NCBI GenBank assembly: GCA_033439685.1
Contig: JAUEDM010000009.1
Span: forward strand, 1,178,001 to 1,242,000
Direction of reading: 5' to 3'
Source of the DNA: Apodospora peruviana
Taxonomy: Eukaryota > Ascomycota > Sordariomycetes > Sordariales > Lasiosphaeriaceae
DNA: 64,000 nucleotides
The stretch's first letter is position 1. Each line of letters starts with the position of its first letter. The notes below the pieces were generated by a model. It saw only the letters and a list, made by a program, of their open reading frames with translations, was not told the DNA's origin and did not search any database. This document shows, one piece after another, positions 60,474-64,000 of this stretch. The position numbers were made by a program, and so were the translations under genes.

Positions 60474-61275
60474 GTATTGTCGTTGTGAGGTAGGAACAAA
60501 AAAGAATAATTCGGGAGCAGGACTCGGGGCGTATTGCTGCGGCTGGCTGGTGTGTAGTTTGGGAAACAACTTTACGACAACAAATGGGTCTTCATGCATC
60601 GGGCGGCTCCTCGGCTCGACGACGGCGTCTTCTTTTACAATCGGATTCATATAATGATGGTATAGGGAGATGATAGAGGACTCCACAGCACAATACGGAT
60701 CTGGGTTTGCCCCCATACAGGTGTCGCTGATTCTCTTCTCTGCATTCTTATGCAGGAAGAGTTGATGCTTGATTGCCAAGTCCCCCTATCCTGTCCCTTT
60801 TGCACAGCGGCTAGCTGTGTGTGTTTTTGAATGGATGCGGTTGTCATGTCGTTTGGTGGTTACGGTGCACTCGCATCGACCCCTGACAGCACGATCATGA
60901 CATCTTTGCTTGACGTCGTTGGTGCCCGGTTGGCCCGACTGATGATCACAGGTTACGTACTGCCCCAATATTAAAAGGTAGGTTGGGTATCATTTGTTGG
61001 AGACTATTCCTGACGTTACCCTTGTCCCTCCCTGGCTCTGGCTCTCCTCTGCCTTGGGCCAGAAAGCGTAGACGGAAGCCTTTATCAGCTCGTTGCCAGG
61101 CACGGCCCTGGGACGGAGGATCTCGATAAAAGCAGCCCGGCGTAGACCTCTATGGTTTGGCTACGGGAGGATTCACACGACCTCCGTTTGGCCCTTCCTC
61201 TATCCTGCCGCGCAACGTAATTTGAGTGTGGTTTCTACTGGGATTATAAACCAAAGACGGATGACATGACCGACA
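60474..61275. other. Convergent spacer eS17 / RTR1
   Basis: 802 bp holding the two 3' UTRs. No gene is seen; a minus frame at 60048-60779 is the antisense shadow of eS17. Confidence 0.6.
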
Positions 61276-61718
61276 TTAAAATCGGATCGTAGGGAGAAAG
61301 TCAAAGTCATCATCATCGCTGTCCTCGTCATCTTGCTCCTCTCCAACTTTTCGACCAGCGGAGGATGTGCCAAATGTAGTCTTGTGGCCCTCCAGCATCA
61401 GATGAGCGTCATCATGGTCGTCCTCACCTTGATCGCCCGTGCGTCGTTCATGGCCAGGACGTTGCGCCGGAGCGACAGTCTCCTTCTCACGGATCGTGAC
61501 TTCAACGCTACCGCTACCGTTACCGCCGCCGCTCTTTGCAGTTGCTCGGAGATGTTGTGTCGCATACCCTGCATCACCGCGTTCAACAGCCAAGGCCTCG
61601 GCTCGCTCCTTCTTCTCTCTCCTTTGGTTTTCATCTACCTCCTCCTCTTCCTTGATATGGAGCTTTTCCAAAACCGGTCCGAGTCCAATTTCGGGTTTGG
61701 TTTGTGCGTCGTCAGGAC

Positions 61719-61749
<31 letters not shown>

Positions 61750-62538
61750 ATTGTCCGTAGCGGCTTGGTTATCGGTGGTGGTGCTTGGTGTTGTTGCTAT
61801 GGGGATTGTAGAAGTAGTATCATTTGTAATAGTCGTTGTCGTCGTCGGTTGTTGTGGCCTTTCCTCCTCCTCCTCCTCCTCTTCTTCTTCTCTCAGCTCA
61901 ATCTTGGTGACCGTGACCGTGTTGCCGTCCGGGCCCCTCCGCCGAAGATAAGTCGGATTGTCCAGCTGCACCTTGATGTGCAGCGCCCGGCGCGCGCACT
62001 TCTCCGAGCACCACTTGTTTAACTCGGCAACGCGCGCGATGCCGTAGGGCCGAATCTTCCACTCGCCGACGAACCGCCGCCGCGGGCGCGGGCAGAGCGC
62101 GTAGCCGCAGTTGCCCACGACGTTGCGCTCCTCGATCAGGTCGTCGTACTCGGCGGGAACGAAAGTCTCGACGGCGGCGATGAATTCGGCCTTGTCCTGC
62201 GGGGACGGGTTGGCAGCACTCAAGCCTGTGGATCGGACGAGGGGAAACGTGCTGAGGCGCTCGAAGGTCTCGATCGGGACGGGCTCGCGCAGCTCACCGT
62301 CGTCTTTGAGGCGCTGGAGGATCTCGGCTTGGCGAACGGCTTGCTCGAGGAGGGTTTGGTCAGGCTCGGACGGAGCCGTTGCCGCCAGGCGCCGGGCGAT
62401 GGCCACGCTGTTGGTTGTGTTGGAGCCGCGGCCGGAGGGGCGCTTGAGGATGCTTCTGGGGGCGGGTTTTGGTTGGGGTTGTTCGCCGTTGCTGGTTAGT
62501 CCCGACACCGCCGTTGCGGAAGGTATGCCAGCAGGCAT
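61276..62538 (-). CDS. rtr1: RNA polymerase II CTD phosphatase, RTR1/RPAP2 family
   Basis: Removes phosphate from the Pol II CTD (Ser5) during early elongation and helps Pol II import. Single exon, 420 aa, start at MPAGIPSATAV. The zinc-finger region contains GNCGYALC (about 141-148) and KWCSEKCARRALHI (about 174-187), the family's Cys quartet pattern. ERLSTFPLVRS and AEFIAAVETFVPAEYDDLIEERN precede it in the usual order. The rest is low complexity: an acidic run (EEEEEEEEE), a Thr-rich stretch, a 12-residue poly-Asn run (GTT repeat at 61720-61755) and an acidic C-terminus. The fungal protein is longer than yeast Rtr1 because of these tails. Confidence 0.88.
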
Positions 62539-62946
62539 TGTGAAGTGAGCTTCGGATCGTTTCTTTATTTGTGTTGTATATACGAGCGGGAGCTGAAGCC
62601 GGGGTTTGTGATGCTTGGATTCGAATGGTTGAGGAAGTGGCACTCTGCGTCGTTATTTAAATATCGCTGGCCAGGTTCTGACAAAGGTTGACGAAGTTCT
62701 GGAATTTCCAAAGTTGCAGCGGACGGAGGAGCTCTGTGACGCTTTGAACCGCCACCATCCACGGACTATTTTATCGGAAACCCCACTACGTTCCCTCAGA
62801 TTATGTCAGCAGTCTTAGAAGAAGAAGCGTACCCTAACCCTGTCCGTACGAAAAAGGGGGCCGAGGGTTATTTATCCAGCCCCACAAGAAAGAGAATCAA
62901 AAATCAAAAGAGAAAAGAAGGGGGACAGTAATATCCTGTCAAATCC
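62539..62946. other. RTR1 promoter region and tRNA 3' flank
   Basis: No gene is seen. Toward 62895-62920 the plus strand is A-rich, giving T-runs on the minus strand downstream of the tRNA, which would serve as Pol III terminators. Confidence 0.55.
62913..62916 (-). terminator. Probable Pol III terminator of tRNA-Pro
   Basis: A TTTT run on the minus strand lies about 31 nt after the tRNA 3' end. Further T-runs at 62906-62909 and 62899-62903 could act as backups. Confidence 0.45.
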
Positions 62947-63040
62947 GGGGCCACCCGGGGATTGAACCCGGGACCTCTCGCAAGAAATTCTCAGGTTTAG
63001 AAAACCCTAAGCGAGAATCATACCACTAGACCAGCGGCCC
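62947..63040 (-). tRNA. tRNA-Pro (anticodon AGG) with a 22-nt intron
   Basis: A minus-strand cloverleaf can be built by hand. The acceptor stem GGGCCGC (63040-63034) pairs with GTGGCCC (62954-62948) with one G-U pair. The D-arm contains GGTCTAGTGGTATGAT. Anticodon stem CTCGC/GCGAG encloses loop TTAGGGT with anticodon AGG at 63008-63006. An intron occupies 63004-62983 between positions 37 and 38. The T-arm reads CCCGGGTTCAATCCCCGGG. Mature length is 72 nt. The internal A and B boxes are intact. Confidence 0.95.
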
Positions 63041-63476
63041 TTGTTGGATTGTTTGTTGGTGATGGACGGAAGGAGTATTGGGCTACTTGGATACATCTGG
63101 ACTGGAGGTGAGTGAGTCATTGTAAAAAATAAAGGTGTTATGTGTTGTGATTGGCTGGGTTGGGTGTTGGGCCGGGGGGGGGGGGGGGGACACACATTAC
63201 CGCCACAAGGACATCCGGTCTGAACCTGAGGCTACATGTAGAAGTCTAGAGTCATCCGGTTGCCTCTTTCATGCCTTTACTTTTGGCCTAAAAGCTCAAT
63301 GCCTGGGTTGTGATGGTCACGTTCATGGCTGCTTTAAGACTTGAACTTTGGACGAGGGATTTTGTAATTGCTTTTCCCTCTTTTCTCCTCATTACCTACT
63401 TTTTATACATTATATTATATCAGTATTCTCAAGGCTCATTGCTTCCTCTCGCTGTCTTCCCTTGCAGTGTCTTTAT
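63041..63476. other. Spacer with a G16 run
   Basis: A homopolymer of 16 G lies at 63174-63189. No gene is seen. A TAGGTAGGTAGGTACCTA-like stretch at 63485-63500 straddles the 3' end of the next gene. Confidence 0.55.
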
Positions 63477-64000
63477 TTACAAATAGGTAGGTAGGTACCT
63501 ACGTTGACTCATCGTTGTTGGTGACCCGTATGGATTATGCCGTGCTGATCTAAGATGCTCACGAAACTTCTGAATCTCCTCTCGTCTTGGGTCTCCAAGC
63601 TCCGAGGAATGGGCAACATATGCGTCGATCAACGCTTCTGCGAACCGGCGCGCTGAGGGTTCGGCCACTTGCAGAAGCACGCTCACGTCATCGCCCAGAG
63701 GTAACGATGGTACGGGTACAAGAAGACCAATCTGGAACTGATCTTTCAACCACGGCTCAAAATCAGGTCGCGACTGCTTGAAGAATTTGGCATAGTATAA
63801 GTCGAGCTTGTTCGTAGAATCACATCTGACACCGAAGGATCTAAGCAGAGGAATCATGTTAGTGATGTCGAAACTTTCACCTCAACTTCAGACCGACAAA
63901 CTCACAGGACGGCAGTCTTGAGCCTGATGTAATTGGATAAGCTTTGACGCGGAAGTCTTTCCAACCACTTGCGATTCGTGCAGTAGAGGCTGAATCTGAC
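63477..64000 (-). CDS. Partial unknown protein, 5' end beyond the window
   Basis: The C-terminal 152 or so residues of a minus-strand gene. Two exons are visible: at least 64000-63906 and 63840-63477, joined over a 65-nt intron (donor GTGAGT, acceptor CTTAG). The junction reads KTAVL/SFGVRCDSTNK. The protein is helical and mixed-charge, with LYCTNRKWLERLPRQSL before the junction and FEPWLKDQFQIGLLVPVPSLPLG after it. I do not recognise a domain. The reading phase at the right edge (codon boundary at 64000) is inferred from the splice. Confidence 0.65.

Noticed and set aside
60048..60779. 243-codon minus frame over eS17
   Set aside because: It is antisense to a certain ribosomal protein gene and has no domain.

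Overview
The window is nuclear DNA of a filamentous ascomycete (Pezizomycotina; most likely a sordariomycete, plausibly Sordariales). The evidence is short GT-AG introns of 51 to 160 nt that restore frame exactly, fungal-specific families (2EXR/F-box-like proteins, a Cys-rich GPI-type surface protein, a Hos3-type deacetylase, a large Vip1 kinase), GC-rich coding DNA between AT-richer spacers, and an intron-bearing tRNA-Pro. Genes are monocistronic on both strands. The species assignment is inference.

Layout. 1-8.8 kb: gene-poor, with one small three-CxxC protein (704-868, minus). 8.8-15.2 kb: VIP1 inositol pyrophosphate kinase/phosphatase (minus, five exons), divergent from UTP21 (plus, to 18.5 kb), a small-subunit processome protein. 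19.0-20.4 kb: COP9 signalosome subunit 6 (minus). 21.1-21.5 kb: a small Cys-rich reading frame interrupted by 19 nt. 23.0-24.9 kb: amino-acid permease (plus, four exons) with two overlapping uORFs in its leader. 26.2-27.7 kb: zinc-dependent sorbitol/alcohol dehydrogenase (minus). 27.7-35.1 kb: about 7 kb without a supportable gene. 35.1-37.1 kb: retromer PX-BAR protein VPS17 (minus), divergent from 38.1-40.8 kb mitochondrial EF-G2 (plus). 40.8-43.6 kb: spacer with a (CAACAG)n array. 43.6-47.4 kb: Hos3-class histone deacetylase (minus). 47.4-55 kb: accessory-looking island with two 2EXR/F-box-like genes around a putative GPI-anchored protein that carries a duplicated Cys module. 56.1-60.5 kb: three genes in a row on plus: queuine tRNA-ribosyltransferase, mitoribosomal protein MRP51 and ribosomal protein eS17. 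61.3-62.5 kb: RTR1/RPAP2 CTD phosphatase (minus); then tRNA-Pro(AGG) and a partial unknown gene running off the right edge.

Many of the genes are informational housekeeping: ribosome biogenesis (UTP21, eS17), mitochondrial translation (MEF2, MRP51), tRNA modification (TGT), Pol II cycling (RTR1). Others cover signalling and trafficking (VIP1, CSN6, VPS17). No biosynthetic cluster, CRISPR, IS element or intact transposon was seen. For every multi-exon model the summed exon length is a multiple of three, which is the main internal check on the splice sites. The most interesting unexplained items are the duplicated-Cys-module surface protein, the ATGA-coupled uORF pair before the permease, the 19-nt frame-restoring GT...AG segment at 21.3 kb, and the small three-CxxC protein.
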